Origin: Pseudocercospora fijiensis CIRAD86
Lineage: Eukaryota > Ascomycota > Dothideomycetes > Mycosphaerellales > Mycosphaerellaceae
DNA: 64,000 bases
Direction of reading: 5' to 3'
Assembly: GCF_000340215.1 (NCBI RefSeq)
Contig: NW_006921539.1
Span: 2,570,056 to 2,634,055, forward strand
Numbering within the stretch: position 1 is the stretch's first letter; each line of letters starts with the position of its first letter. Made by a program: the position numbers and the translations under genes. The notes beneath the pieces were generated by a model. That model had not been told where the DNA came from, did not search any database, and worked only from the letters and a program-made list of their open reading frames with translations. Below are positions 24,561 to 37,759 of this stretch, one piece after another.

Positions 24561-27500
24561 AGAAAGTCGAAGGCTTAGATTACCTTAATAGCTATATAGA
24601 ACATGTCGATAGCAAACTCTATACTATAGACAGCCTCGGCGTACTACACTAATTCTTAGTCTTTAAACATAGGGGAAATGAATTGGCGGCCTAGAAGTAG
24701 GTAGGTATTAAGGCGTACGACCTTATCGATATGCTCGGCTATATACTATATAAGGTTATAGTCCTTGTTACCCTCCTTAGGATATAGAGCTATAGCTTTA
24801 TAGGAGCTAAATAATAGGGGAAGTATACCTTGCTTCTTAAAAGGGAACTAGACATTCGGGTTAATATCTAGATAGTTGTCGTTACGTACCGCTTCTTTAC
24901 TAAACTCGATAGCAAGGTCGGTAATAAGATGTATTAGATAGTCGCCGGAGTATTGCTATATAAACTCTATATAGGCCTTGCGATTAATAGTAGCGTTGCA
25001 CTTAGATAGATAAAGTGCCTCTACTCTAAAGACCTGCTAGAAAGTCGATTCTACTTCCTCGTCCGTCCTAAAGATACTAGAACGATGAAGTTAATAGTAG
25101 AAGGAGATAGCAAGGTCGACAACCTCCTTTAAGCGGCTGTTAAGATTCGTACTAAGAAGTGCGAGTTCAATCTTTGCGTAACGATAAGCAAGGCTTGCTA
25201 GCTCGGCGTCGTTAAGTTCTCGGTATCTATCTAAAGCCGTAGATATAGGCATAGGCTCTTCCGTAGGCGCGAGTAGCTAATTAACAGTATTAAACTGTCG
25301 CTATAGGCGTTGCTTAGTATCCTATAGATTAGACACAAAGCGGCGGTTATCGAGAGCCTCTTAATAGTAACGGTAGATATAGTTCAATCTCGGACGGGGT
25401 AAGGACGTAGGGCTAACGTTAGACGGTAGATATATATAGCTAGATGCTAATTCAAATCCCTCTATCTCGTTATCGGAATTTGTAATACCAATAGGTAGTC
25501 CGGAGTCGTAGTCCTAGCTATTGCCGAGACTAAGACTATTTAAGAGGGCATCCGAAAAGCTACTAAAGTTAAAGAACTAAGAGCTAGGCTATAGCGACGT
25601 AGGAGGGTTAGGTAAGCACTAATTACGGCGTCGTAGTTCGTCTGCTGCTCGCATACGAGGAATAGCGCCTTTAGTAAGCTCGTTTTAGAGGTAGTCGTAG
25701 TCGAAGGCGCCCTTAATTATCAATCCGCGGAACTCTTTAACCTGTAAGAAGGCAATATACGTTAAACTAGACGAGAACTCCGGACCTAGCTTAACGATAG
25801 CGCGGTCTAATGTTATACCCTAAGCCTTGTATATAGTTAAAGCGTAGGAGATAGTTAGAGGGAACTGTTCGCGCTAATCGCTTTCTATACCGTCTACCGT
25901 ACGACAGATACGGAAGATTAGAAGAACCTTTCGATTACTAACTCGGAACAGTTTAGGTACGTCTTCCTTTAAGCTAGAGAAAGCGATAAGGAGACAACGA
26001 GGTAGCTCTTAGCGGAGGTTCTTACTAGCTATATCTTAAGACTAGACGATATCGTAGAGAATGCCTTAGCGACTATTTACAAGGCTAAACTCTGTCTAAA
26101 GGTTAGTAAGGAGCATAACCCTAGAGCTAATAGAGACCTTTAGTTAATTCTCGAGGTTATAGACGTTCTTAGAGCTAACTATAGAAACATCTAGCCGATT
26201 GTAAGAAGCAGAGATCGGTAAAACAGGATTGCTAATATCTCGGAGGCGCTAATAATTAAGCTCGTTAATATTAGCGTTAGTAAAGTAGATACGTGTCGCA
26301 TTATCGAATGATAATATTTTATTAATACCTAAGAGGCTAGTCGAGCGTCGTATAAGAGTCTGCTAGTAATTAACGCTAACATCGCCGGTCCGGAGAGCTA
26401 TAAGAGTATCGCGGAAAGCGACTTAATCCGGATCGGCGCCTTCTTATCTTATATTAGCTTTTAAGACTAAGGTAGTACTAAAGGCATAGTATATAGCTTA
26501 ACTAGCGATGTTCTTAGCTCCTCGAGGCCGAGATTAGAACAAAGGTTGTACGAATACCGGTACTAGTTAGCAGAAATCACCGAAGATAATTACGCTAAGA
26601 CTACCGAACGGTAAGTCCTAGTTAACCGAGAAGCATTAACGGAGGCGTTAATTAAGCATCTAGAGCAGCTTTAATCCAATTATAGACTTTTTATTAACAA
26701 TAAGGTACTAAACGTTCCGCAACGCATTCTATATACGCGTTAGGCGAACACCTTAGAGGTCGGTTAGCCCGCCTTTAATAGGTAGCTTAAATATAGAGTA
26801 TAGAGTAGAACCGTCGATATTGCTTACGGCTATACTAGTAGGAGCGGTCCGAAGTATAGGATTTCCTCTAGGATATCTAGAGTCCTTAGCTATACTTTGT
26901 AATCGAGTATAGAGCATTTGAATTAAGAACGACTTTCTAGTTCCGCCGGCGCTATTAACGTTAACGAGTAGCTATAGTAGGGGCTAATTACTCGTCCTAG
27001 ATCGGTATTGCAGTAGCTAATTAAAGTGGTTAACGACTAGGTTAAAGCCTTGTCGCTAGTATAGATTAAGCTTGTCGAACTAGCGGGTAGATTAGGATTA
27101 GACCTCTATTTTAATAGCACTATATGCCTCTTTCTAAGCCTAGTACTAGTCCTAAGAAGTATCGTAGATATCTAGATAGTTGTTTAGGTACTTGCTAATG
27201 CGTAGCTCCTAGTAGGCGGCTCTATCTACTTTACGATTACTAATATTGTCGGGGTCTTTATTACGAATACCGGAGTTTGGATTTGGTCTATAAAGAGCGT
27301 CGAAGTTAGTAGGTTCACTAAGGTTCTAGAGCTCTAGATCGATAAATTAATTATTATCGTTACGATTGATATCCTAGAGGTAGTTATAAGGATGTAAAGA
27401 ACGGCCTTCTTCGTCGATATAGTTCTTACGGCAATATTGCTTAGCAGCAGCCTAGGTAGTAAACTCAATATCGGGGTCTCTAGGAAAATAGTATAGGCTC

Positions 27501-30500
27501 TATTCTAAGTATTATAGCACCTCGCGGAAAGGGTAATGTATCTATACCTTTAACCGTAAGTATTCTTAATACTTTAGCTTATTAGGCGTTAATAGATAGC
27601 GTAGGAAGTAGTTAATTAAACGACGGTCTCGGTCGACGTTCTTTAACTTGCGAGGTAGTCCCTTATATTAAAGATTCTACTCGGTTAGGTACTTGAATAA
27701 CGATTGCATCTCGGCATCTAGTATATCCGGCCGCTATATATACTTCTAGAGTGCCGTTCTGCTAGGAGCTCGACGAGGCTGTCTATTCTCGTCGATATCG
27801 CTAGTATTATTGTCGTTATTATTACCGACCTAAATAGGTCTAGTTTGTTTAGACTAATCCCGGCAGTCGAGATTAATAATAGTCCGACTACCCTTTTAGA
27901 GCGCTAAGTAGAGATTGAGGTATGTAACTTGCTAAGCAGGCTAGTCGCGCTTAGTAATTAAGATATTAAGTAGCTTAGCAACTATAGAAAGGAGAGGCTT
28001 ATCGTAATTGATTAAAGGTAGAACGCCCTTTATAATATCGTCGTATAAACGACTCTTAACTTTAGTCTTGCTATAGTACTTTAAGATATACTATATAACT
28101 GCATAAAGGGTTGTATATAGAGTAATGTCGCAATTCGCACGCTAGGATATAGACATAAGCCGATTGAAGTGGTTTAGGAACGAGTCGTTATATACTATAG
28201 TAAAGCCGAGGTAACGATCGTTATACTTATAGTTAATATCTGCTTAGTCTCGATACTTGCGGGGGAAGTGAAAGCGATAATAAGGCTCTCTATCTAGGTT
28301 GTCTTTGCGCTTAGCTTAACAGTAGTCGCTATATATATAGCGCTAAATACGGTTAACAATATCGGCTAAATCTTCCTAAGTGTTATACAACTCTTTAGTA
28401 CTGCTCTAGATAGTAGCACCTTGTCTAAGATCTCTGCTAGGTTCTAGGTTAAGTGTAGTAATATAGACGCCCTATTGCTATGCGAATGCTTTACGAGCCT
28501 ATAGTATATTAATACCTAGCTTTAGTAGGTCGTACTAAAGGAAGAAATAGACGTAACAGCTACTACGATTCTGCTACTCGTACCGATACTAGTAGTCGAC
28601 AACGTTGAACTTAGGCTTAAGGACCTTAGTAAGCAGGTGCTTAAAGCGCCGGGCAATATAGGTATCTGCAATATAAGGATGCTTGCGGAGATTCTCGCGA
28701 GCTATCTTTATACGCTTATAAGGGCTAAGTCGCTTCTATCGTTCGTATCTAGGTATTAGTCGAGCGATAGAATCCTACTAGAGGTTAGCTACACTAACTG
28801 TATAGAACAAATTAGGCTTGCCTAATACCCGTACGTATATCTCGAGGTTAATGCGCCGCCTATTCTAGTAAGGTCGAGTGCCGCGGATTTAACTACCTAC
28901 GCGTACGATAGAATTTACTAGCTTCTAAGCTTCTTTGTCCTACGGATCCGCGGCTAATACAGCCTCTAGTGTCTTAGTAGTAACCTTAACTCTATCCTTC
29001 TAAAAGCGATTAGAAAAGAATGCGGCTACATTAAGGACGTTGTGTCTTATACTCTTATTAAAAACAAAGTACGGCTAACGCTTATAACTAGCGAGCCGGC
29101 TATTATAGTACCGCATATAGTAATTAATAGCCTGCTAGTATAATATAGATCGTAGCCGAGGCTAGTTTAGATCGCCCTTACCCTATAGCAATAGAGCTAG
29201 AAAAGCTAATGCTATTAGCGGGTATAACCGATCTAGCTTATTTATCGGAATCTTTAAATAATCGGGCTGTGTAATATGCGAAAGCTAAGGCGGCTGCTAT
29301 ATATACTAAACAGGCGTATTAGACGGACCTCTATCCTCGCGAATACGGCGTAAGCGGTCTCTTAACTGCTCGACTGCGCAATGCTAAGGGTATAAATTAG
29401 GTATAGTAGCGTACTCGTAACCGAGATTCTTATCCGGGTCGGGAATGCTAGCGCCCTACGTTAGGCCTTAGTAAACTCGCAGCGTAGGTATAGTAGTAGC
29501 AGGTACTACTGCTAGCTAAGTATAGATGTAATTAATGTAGTAAGCCCGACTATATATACTACTATTGTCGAATTGCTAGATAGGCACTAGCTTAGGTCCG
29601 TTAGCTCTACCGATATATAAGAACTAATTACGAGTACTAATATAATCCCTAACGATATAGTATCGCTACTCTCGAGCCTAGTTCTAATTAAGAGTGCTAG
29701 TCTCGTAGTACTAACACTCTAATGTGTTTCGACTACGCGCTATATTAGGTCGTAGATAATAATAGCTATTATAAAGAAAGAACTTCGGGCTAGGGGGCGG
29801 ATAATCGTTAACTATAGGGGCAGTCTTAGTATACTCTATAGATTCTAGCTTATGTTCGATAGAATTGTTATTAGGTAACTAAGACAACGCCTAAAGGTCG
29901 ATATTAATATCTCGATAGTATAGATTGTTCTCCTTAAGCTAATTGAGCGCGCTTAATACTTTGCCCCGACGGACACAGAAGTCCTCGCGAAATTGTCGAC
30001 GCTTACGCTCTTAGTTATTAACTCCTATAGCCTCTATATTCTAGTTCCGATCGCCTTAATCCGCTATATCCTATCTCGGGCGTAGAATAACTAGATCTAG
30101 CTCTCGGGGTATACGAGGCAGCTTATAATAGACTATTACAACATCCTTTAAGAAGTTGCAGATATGCCTACGATACTACTACTGCTAACTACGTATATAG
30201 AATACGGACATCTAAACGTATACTCGAGCGATTAACAGTTCCTCGGTAGTAGTAAGACCTACAAGCTCCTTAGGGATACGACTAGGATTTATATTGTTGC
30301 TATTACTAAACAGAAACGGCTTACTATCCTTTATCTTCTTATCGCGAGAGATATACCGCGCACACACACTATCTTAATCGAGGTTTATACTAAACTAGCG
30401 CTCCGAGCATCGACTATAGGTATCTAGAACGTTACCGTTAAGCGCCTTATAGAAGTCGTAAAGTAGCTATTTATTACTCTAATTAATCGCCGCGGTATAG

Positions 30501-31850
30501 GCCTGCTAGTCGACAGATACTAAAGGGGGATCCTAATAATTCTTAAAGCGAGTACAGCGCTCCTGCTAACGACGAGCGGCATAATTAATAGCTCGTTATA
30601 GTATACGATTAGGAGGTTATTAAGACGACGTCGGCTATAACTGCGTTAGGCGCTATAGATCGGTTAGTATCTAACTACTACTAAGCATTAATATATTAGA
30701 GAGCGTACTACTTAGTTAGAAACTCCGATTATTACTAGAAGGCGGCCGAGGAGTAACTTACGTAGAGAGCATTCGAGGCATATAGGTAATGCAGCAATCG
30801 CGTAACTTAGGAAGATTTAGCCGCTAGAAGCTAAAGCGATTGCTATTATACTTTCCGTAAATGCACTATTTGTTCTCTGCGATTGGGTCTTCGTTAATAG
30901 TATATATATAGCAATAGATGCAATAATCGTCTTTATCTACGTCTTAGTCGTCTTATATACGAGCCTACGTACATTCCGTATATATAAAGTATAGAAGATC
31001 CGTATTACTATCGTCCGGTATACTAACGATCTACTACTAAGTAGGTATCCGGCGTAGTAGTATAGACTACTATATACTAGAAAGCGCTTATATCTGCTAT
31101 TGCTAACTACCTAGCGGCGGATGCGACTCTTCTAATTTACGAGCACTAGTACGTACCTAGTATCGAGCGCGTCGAGACTCTTCCGTAAAGGCTTATCGCG
31201 ATGCTTAGGTCTCTAGACTAGGTTAGCTAAGGGGATAATAGCCGGATTGTTAAAGGAAATAAGATAGTACACTTTGCGGCAGCGGAGGTAGCGCTATAGA
31301 GCCGATAGATGCACCTATAGTAGGTATAAGCGTACGTAAAGGTCGAGAAGGAGTAGTAGTCGGAACTCCTAGGCTATATATAGAGGAAGTAGTACGCTTC
31401 GTAGCTTTCGTAATCTCCTAGTTACTAAAGCTGTTCTTACTAACCTGCATTCTACGGTATAGAGCGTAACGCTTTACTAGTAGACTACCCTTAGTATGCT
31501 AATTAAGAAATTAGACGATATCTTTAACCTAGCTATAGTTATCGCACTTCTAAGTATAGGGCTATTTGCGATTAGGAGGAAAAGGCGGCTTTAGGGCTAG
31601 CTAACTAGTAGGTCCTGCTTAAGGTAGAGGGTTCGCATCCTATTACTATAAAAGCGGACCCGAAGAAGGAGGAGGCTACTAACTAGGTAGCGGCGGTACT
31701 ACTAAATCTGCTTGCTAACTAGGCGGTAGTAGCGTGCCTCTAAAGCTACCGAGCTGTATAGCTTAGAGTCGACCGCCGCCTATAAAGCGTAGTAGATTAG
31801 GTATAGCGATTCGCGCGATAGGAATTTTATTCGAGTTAGCGAAGGCAGTA
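24560..31850 (-). pseudogene. Helitron Rep/helicase, degraded
   Basis: On the minus strand: an N-terminal Helitron region (about 28100-31800). It contains a putative HUH block at about 28536-28590, reading YQYRYE.QNRSSCYVYFFL; the expected His-x-His appears as Tyr-Val-Tyr, as RIP of CAC/CAT would give. The Pif1-type helicase follows: Walker A VNVNSAGGTRKSFL (26930-26970), VIIFGDFC.LVPV (about 26560-26605), and the last motif LTIYKA.GITLDRAIV (25800-25850). After the helicase the same frame continues about 370 codons to about 24560. An intact protein would nick, unwind and rolling-circle-copy the element. Many TAG stops make this copy dead. Confidence 0.82.
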
Positions 31851-31950
31851 TCGTATACGCAGTTATTCGTATGTTTATAGTTATGCTTATCTATTATATA
31901 CTCTTCTTTAGTTCCGCGCTCTATATAAACCTAATCTATCTCTTGCTTCT
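24560..31950 (-). mobile_element. Helitron (rolling-circle transposon), RIP-degraded
   Basis: The minus strand carries Rep and Pif1-helicase signatures of Helitrons in the right order across about 7 kb. The ends (5' TC, 3' hairpin plus CTRR) could not be placed with confidence, so the limits are those of the protein-like sequence. The right side is followed by a purine-rich spacer (about 32110-32250) and then the hAT element. Confidence 0.8.
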
Positions 31951-32399
31951 AGGCTTATATAATAGTATTATAACAGTGTCGAGTGCTACTAGCTTTCGGC
32001 AATTTTAGTTATCGGTTGCGTTAAATGTCGGTATTAGGGTTTCGTATTTGTTCTAGTATAGGACTGCAATATATAGTGCTATAAGCTAACTAATAGCGTA
32101 GTAAGCAAAGTGTGCAATATAGTATAGAGGAAGGAAGAAAGCGGAAGGGCGAGGAAAAGGGCAAGATAAGGGGTAAGATAAGGGGTAAGGTAGAAGGCGG
32201 GAGGGAAAGGCGGAGGGCCGGAGGGAGAGGGCCGAAGGAAAGAGTCGCCTTCGGACGCGACTAGACCCCGCAGTGGTTCGGTTTCCGAACTACCAAACGT
32301 ATATAGTTTGGTTTCTTAGCGGCGAACCAGCTCCCTAGTTCCGGTTTGGTTTTTTCGAACTATATAGATTCCTAGTTTGAACTAGAGACTGTATTAGTT

Positions 32400-32700
32400 T
32401 TACTACAAGGACACTCTTATTCGACTGCCGGCTACGATTGCCGGCTATAATAGTAACTCTGTTACATTTACTACGCTCTTTTACCGTTGCTAGGGCGTAG
32501 TTGCCGTTGCTAGGGCGTGGTTTTGCTACAAGGACACTCTTATTCGACTGCCGGCTACGATTGCCGGCTATAATAGTTACTAGGTTGTATTTACTACGCT
32601 TTATTACCGTTGCTAGGGCGTGGTTGCCGTTGCTAGGGCGTAGTTGCCGTTGCTAGGGCGTAGTTACTATTACCGGGGCGTAGTTGCCGTAGTTACGAAA
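32400..32700. repeat. Subterminal direct repeats of the complete hAT copy
   Basis: GTTGCTAGGGCGTAGTTGCC-type 20-bp units are repeated at about 32480-32520 and 32600-32690, and a ~120-bp block containing TTGCTACAAGGACACTCTTA and a GCCGGC pair is present twice. These are the mirror of 8396-8700. Likely transposase-binding or promoter sequence of accessory gene 1. Confidence 0.7.
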
Positions 32701-32875
32701 GCTTACCTATATAACGTTACGTAGGCGGCAACAATTAGGGCTTCGCGATATTCTTATACTTTCAACTTCTTCCTCTATACCTACACTAACAACAACTACT
32801 ATACGCTACGCCCCCGCCCCTTTCCCTTATAATAGCAAGAGAGAAGCGCGCCGCGCGCTAAACAGAAGATAGAAC

Positions 32876-34240
32876 TAAAGACCGCGAGTTTGTTTTGCCT
32901 AAGCGTCTAACCAAAAAGCGTAAGACTAAAGAGGAGTACTCTACGAAGAAGAATTCCGTACGAGACCGCGAGAGAAAGGACAAGATAGATAAGGATAAAA
33001 GAGCTAAAGATAAGAGAAGAAAGGCGCGGAATAAGGCATTCTATCGATAGCTAGCGCCTATAGAAAAAAGTAAAGGTTGGAATAAGAAGACAACCTAAGA
33101 GAAGGCTAAGAGGAGGAAAGAATTGCGGCCAGTTTTCGAGCGTAAAGTTCTAGTAGCGTAAGTCAATCTAGCTAGCGGCCGTAGCTAGTAGCTATAGCCG
33201 GCAGCCGTAGCCGGCAGCTATAGCCGGCATATTTTTCTTTAACACGTTAACTAATAGCATTCAGACCTGTAGTCGCTACCTCTATCGATACGACCGATAG
33301 TAACGGAGATGTTTAGATAGCCGAGAACAACAATGCTAGAGTTTAGGATACCGCGACAGAGCTTGATACTGCGAATAAAGGAACTGAAAAAAGCGAGGAG
33401 ATACTATACGTCGATCTAGTAACAGGTGTAGTCTTAGGGCCTAACGCTATAGACGATAAGCGCTAGGAGTAGATCGAGCATAGTTAAAGAGACGAGATAC
33501 TAGTAAAGGGCTAAGGCATAAGTCCTATTAATCTAGAAAATTATAGTTAAAGCTACTACGAAAAGCTAGCAAGGATTGGAATCGAGACTAGTCGTCTTTA
33601 TATCCTCGATATAGAGTAGAAGTTTCTTTATTAGTATTAGAGCGAAGCCTTTGCGTCTATAAAGGCAAAGTAGCTTGCGATTAATGCGATCGGGGCTAGG
33701 TATCTAGGGACGGCAGAAGTGTTACTATAGGAGGAAGGGGTACAGGTAATTATTCTATACTCGGTATATATAGCCGGCGTTCGTAGCCGGTAGATACTAA
33801 CAGTTAAATAGAAAGCGTTTCTCGAAGGCAGAGTGCTACTGCTATATGAAATCTTTACTAAGGTAGAGAGGGCTTGTATCCGGAATCTAAGCTACTAGTA
33901 GGATGGGTTAGCGTTAGAATTCTCTAAATCTCTATATAAGCCTCCGAAGGATTACCTATTTCAGCGATACGGCTTTATCTCGACTACTCCGTAGGCACCC
34001 GAAGAAGCTCGAGCGCTCTTTAAGGTCTTTACTAAGAAGCGGAAGGAGTTCGAGGATTAGGATTAGTTAATAGAGCTATTAGTTAGTCTTAGGTTTCGTA
34101 GTTAGACTCGGCCTAAGCATTTGCTTGTCGAGTGTCTTATACCGAAAGAGGATAGATTGAGACTAAAAACGAGCTTAGATTCGTTAGGTATAGTAGCTCG
34201 GTTCCGTTAGTAGGAGAGAGCCGCCGTATAGAAGGCAAAA
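32876..34240 (+). pseudogene. hAT element accessory gene 1, degraded, three exons
   Basis: Exon 1 encodes a very Lys/Arg-rich segment (LPKRLTKKRKTKEEYSTKK and on, about 32880-33157). A GTAAGT...CTAATAG intron of about 100 nt (33158 to about 33257) holds three GCCGGC motifs. Exon 2 encodes an acidic segment (ATSIDTTDSNGDV through YLGTAEVLL.EEGVQ). A second intron (33746-33803, GTAATT...ACTAACAG) holds two motif copies. Exon 3 encodes FLEGRVLLLYEIFTKVERAC and SLYKPPKDYLFQRYGFIS. Stops sit where Trp/Gln are expected. It lies upstream of and parallel to the transposase. I do not recognise the family. The basic N-terminus suggests nucleic-acid binding or a nuclear protein. Confidence 0.6.
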
Positions 34241-34475
34241 TTCAGGTAGTTAGGGTAGCTAGGAAAGAAATTCTAGTAGTTAGGCTAGCTAGGGTAGCTA
34301 GGAAAAAAAATCTAGTAGTTAGGTAGCTAGGAAACAAAAAAAAAAGGTAGCTAGCTATTTACTGCCTAGCTGTTCCTAACGATACGATGCTATAAAAGAA
34401 AGGGTGTTTCTCTATAGCTACTAGTATACATCTACTACTCCTAAGTCCTTACCTTACCGTACGAAACCTTAAAAC

Positions 34476-37400
34476 ATGCCGACCGACATTGTCTATATAC
34501 TAGGCGCTACACTAGGAAGGGTAATAACGAGACGACAGTCGAAACAGTCTAGTATACGAGCGAGATTACGACAACGTCGAGAGGAGGTCGCATACTTACC
34601 TTCGAGCCTATCGAGTCCTAGACGACGATTAGGGCTAGATTCATCCTCTCCGAATCCTAGTAGTAGGAATTCATTATAGGGTACTACTACCTAGTCCTTA
34701 CCTTTACGGAGTCTAAGTAGAAGGTTGTTCGGAGACATAAGAATATCGAGTATTAACCCGGAAATCTTCGAAAAGGCTAGCTAGGCGTATCTTTAGAAAC
34801 CCGAGTATATAGAGCAGTTTAATCAATAGGTCTATAAGATATAGTTCCCTTTATACTTACGTTCGAAGGAGTGTAAACTCCGGAAGTACTCGATGCGATA
34901 GGGGAGTAAGGAGCGAACGGACATATTCTAGAAGTTCTTTATAGAGGGGGCATTGCACCGTTATACGACTTCTCGACTTAAAGGTTAACTAGTAATTGTC
35001 TACAACTTCTACGGTTTAATCTTGAAATACCCGAAACTAGGGGATAGGAACTCATCGCCTACGAACTATCTCTATTCTAAACGGTATCGGGAATCTTAAG
35101 GAGAGAGGAGAGTTAATGTAGATATAGCGTTCTAGAAAGAGGTATGTCTTCTAAAATGCCGGCTATAGCTGCCGGCTATAGCTGCCGGCTATAGATTCCG
35201 GCTACCTAAATCAACCGTAGAGATCTAGCTAATTATTATAGGCTACGCTTAAGGAAGCTCTAGGATTGAAGGCTACCGATTTCTCCCCCGAAGACTTTAA
35301 GCAACTAGCAAACGAAATGCTAGCTACAAACGGTCTTCCGGAAGACTTCTACGAAAGGGAGTCTATATAGAAGACATACCTATATCTTATAAACTACCCT
35401 CCCCCATTTCTCGGCGCGACAACCTAGCGTATTATATTCGAAAAGAATAAAGAGGCTGCGTTAGACGACATTCGGGAGATCCTCCGTAATACTCGCCGAG
35501 TAGCTATTGCTATTAATAGCTAGTTAAGCCGGACTATAAGAGCCTCCTTCCTCTCGATTATGCTATACTTTATTAATTCGGATTAGAAACTCTAGGAACT
35601 TATGATCGGATTCCCTGAAATTCTAGGTTCCTATACTAGTAAGGACATAGCGAAGCTTGTCTATGCGGCAATAGATAGGGTTAGCGTAACAACGAAACTG
35701 ATCTCGATTACTGCGGACAACGCTAGTAATAATCGAACATTATATAAGGCGTTATATATACAATTCACTCGCATATATCTTTAAAATCACTAATTGTATC
35801 GATAGGGTCGAGTACGTAGAGGAGATTATAAGGTCTATAATCTAGCTTAATCTTCCGAATATTAAGCTCGCTACGATTCCGGATACGTACGACAATACGC
35901 ACGATAATGACGATAAAGAGGAGCCTATTAATAGCCCTAGCCCTATTGAATCGGAGCCGACGTCGTTGCTAGTTGCATCCCTATAGAAGTTTCCCTACCT
36001 CGCTTATATAGTTCAAATCGCGATCCGAGCCCTCTTTGAGACGCTTAAAATTGCACTATTAAACGACGACTAATAGAAGATCCTAGATAAGGATAAAGCA
36101 AAGTCGAAAGTCGAGAAACTTATTATAGTAATAAGACGGGATAAGGTAGAGAGCCTCGCTCTCGTTTTATATAAGGTATAACTTTTGTCCGTAGCCGGCA
36201 CCTATAGCCGGCAACCTAGTATAGTTCTAACTCTTTTTCTCTAGCTTCGTCGTCTAGCAATATATACGAACTCGAGCTTATAGAGATATAACCGATTTGA
36301 GGCTATTTAAAAGAACCTAATCGAGCGCCCTAAAACCGATGCCTAGAATATCGTATAGAATAAGCGATAGCAAAAGCGGCCTCCTTAGCGCCTACTCCGT
36401 TTTACCTAAGACGTTAAGACCCGGTTCGATTCGACTTTCTATATAGTTACGAGGGGATGTACTTTACGTACCGCTCTCGAGATCTATTAGAGTTCCGAGG
36501 GTATTAAGTAGCTCGGCCTTACCGCCGCCGAATAGCGCTAAGTAGAGTATCTCGTCGATATTAGTAAGCATTACGCGAAGGTTACTGCTACGATTAGAAG
36601 AACCTAAGGACCGACGATCCACCTTATCTTTACGTACTATAACTAGCTCTTTAACGAGCTCGAGGAAACTATAGCTAAGCTAGCTAAGAAGAGCGTTCCC
36701 TAGAAAGTAGCTATAACGAAAGCTATAGACACCTCCTATACTAAGTTGTATAAATACTACAGTGCTACCTTTGACTCGTTCGGGGATATCTATAGCGTTG
36801 CGTGCTTGCTCAACCCGGTAGAAAAGGATATATACTAGCAGAGGCCGGAATAGAAGGCGGACGAGGTATAGCCGAAGCATTACTAGACTATTCTAGAAAA
36901 GATGTTCTACGAGCGTCGGAAAGAAACTAGTCTAAATGCAGCTCCTATAAAGAAAAAGAAGGTTTAGAAGGCTCCGACATTATACCTATTTCGTAGGCAG
37001 GAAGTAGAGGCAGAAGAGGAAGCAACTACTAAAGTAAATAAGGAAGAGTTCGATCTCTATCGGCGCGCGAGTAAGTATAAACCCGTAGGCTCGGAAAGAG
37101 GGCTAATAATCTCTAGATCTTACCGGTCTTCTAAACGAATTCGGAGACGATATTCTCGCTATATAGTAGCGGTTAGAGCCTAAGTTTCTAACGATAGCGT
37201 CGGTCGCTCGGGACGTCCTCGCTATCCCGAGCGCAGGCATAGGCTATAAGAGGTCTTTTAGTATCGCTCGTTACTAGGGCCGCTTTAATCGAACATACTC
37301 GCCTACTACCTTCGAATCTATTATAGTATTCCGATACTATCTCCTCTACTAGAATCGCTAAGGCAGGTTACTAAAGATTATACTAAAGGAGTTGATCGAG

Positions 37401-37592
37401 GAATTAGAAAACCTTAAGATCGAAGAAACCTAGGAGTGCGAAGAGAATGCGAAATTTAGTCTAAGCGAAACCCTAATTAGCGATAACGAAGAGGAGGAAG
37501 GCGGAGGCAGAAGGCGATACCGGGTCGAGAAGCGGAAACGTACATAGGCTTAGAGCAGCTTTAAGGAGACGAAGCGTTTACGTATAAGGTAA
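34476..37592 (+). pseudogene. hAT transposase, degraded, four exons
   Basis: hAT hallmarks in order: KLISITADNASNN in an unbroken 60-codon block at 35602-35784; AITKAIDTSYTKLYKYYSAT and IYSVACLLNPVEKD around 36715-36840; and the C-terminal dimerisation region LTGLLNEFGDDILA, VARDVLAIPSAGIGYKRSFS (about 37120-37280). Three introns fit the frame: 35142-35241 (GTATGT...TTATAG, four motif copies), 36176-36244 (GTATAA...TTCTAAC...TCTAG, two copies) and 37071-37116 (GTAAGT...GCTAAT...CTAG, none). The third joins two frames exactly. Stops replace Trp/Gln throughout. The family is clear. The exact start is uncertain. Confidence 0.85.
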
Positions 37593-37759
37593 TATAGCCG
37601 GCGTATATAGCCGGTATATGTCCGAAATGTATTTCGAATTCCTAGGACCTAAACAGACTAGTTGCTATAGCAACCGACCCCGCTTACCTACGGACTATTT
37701 CTAATTCTCTGTTCGCTCTTCCTCTCCTTCTTTCCTTTCCCTATATTCTTAAAGACAAA

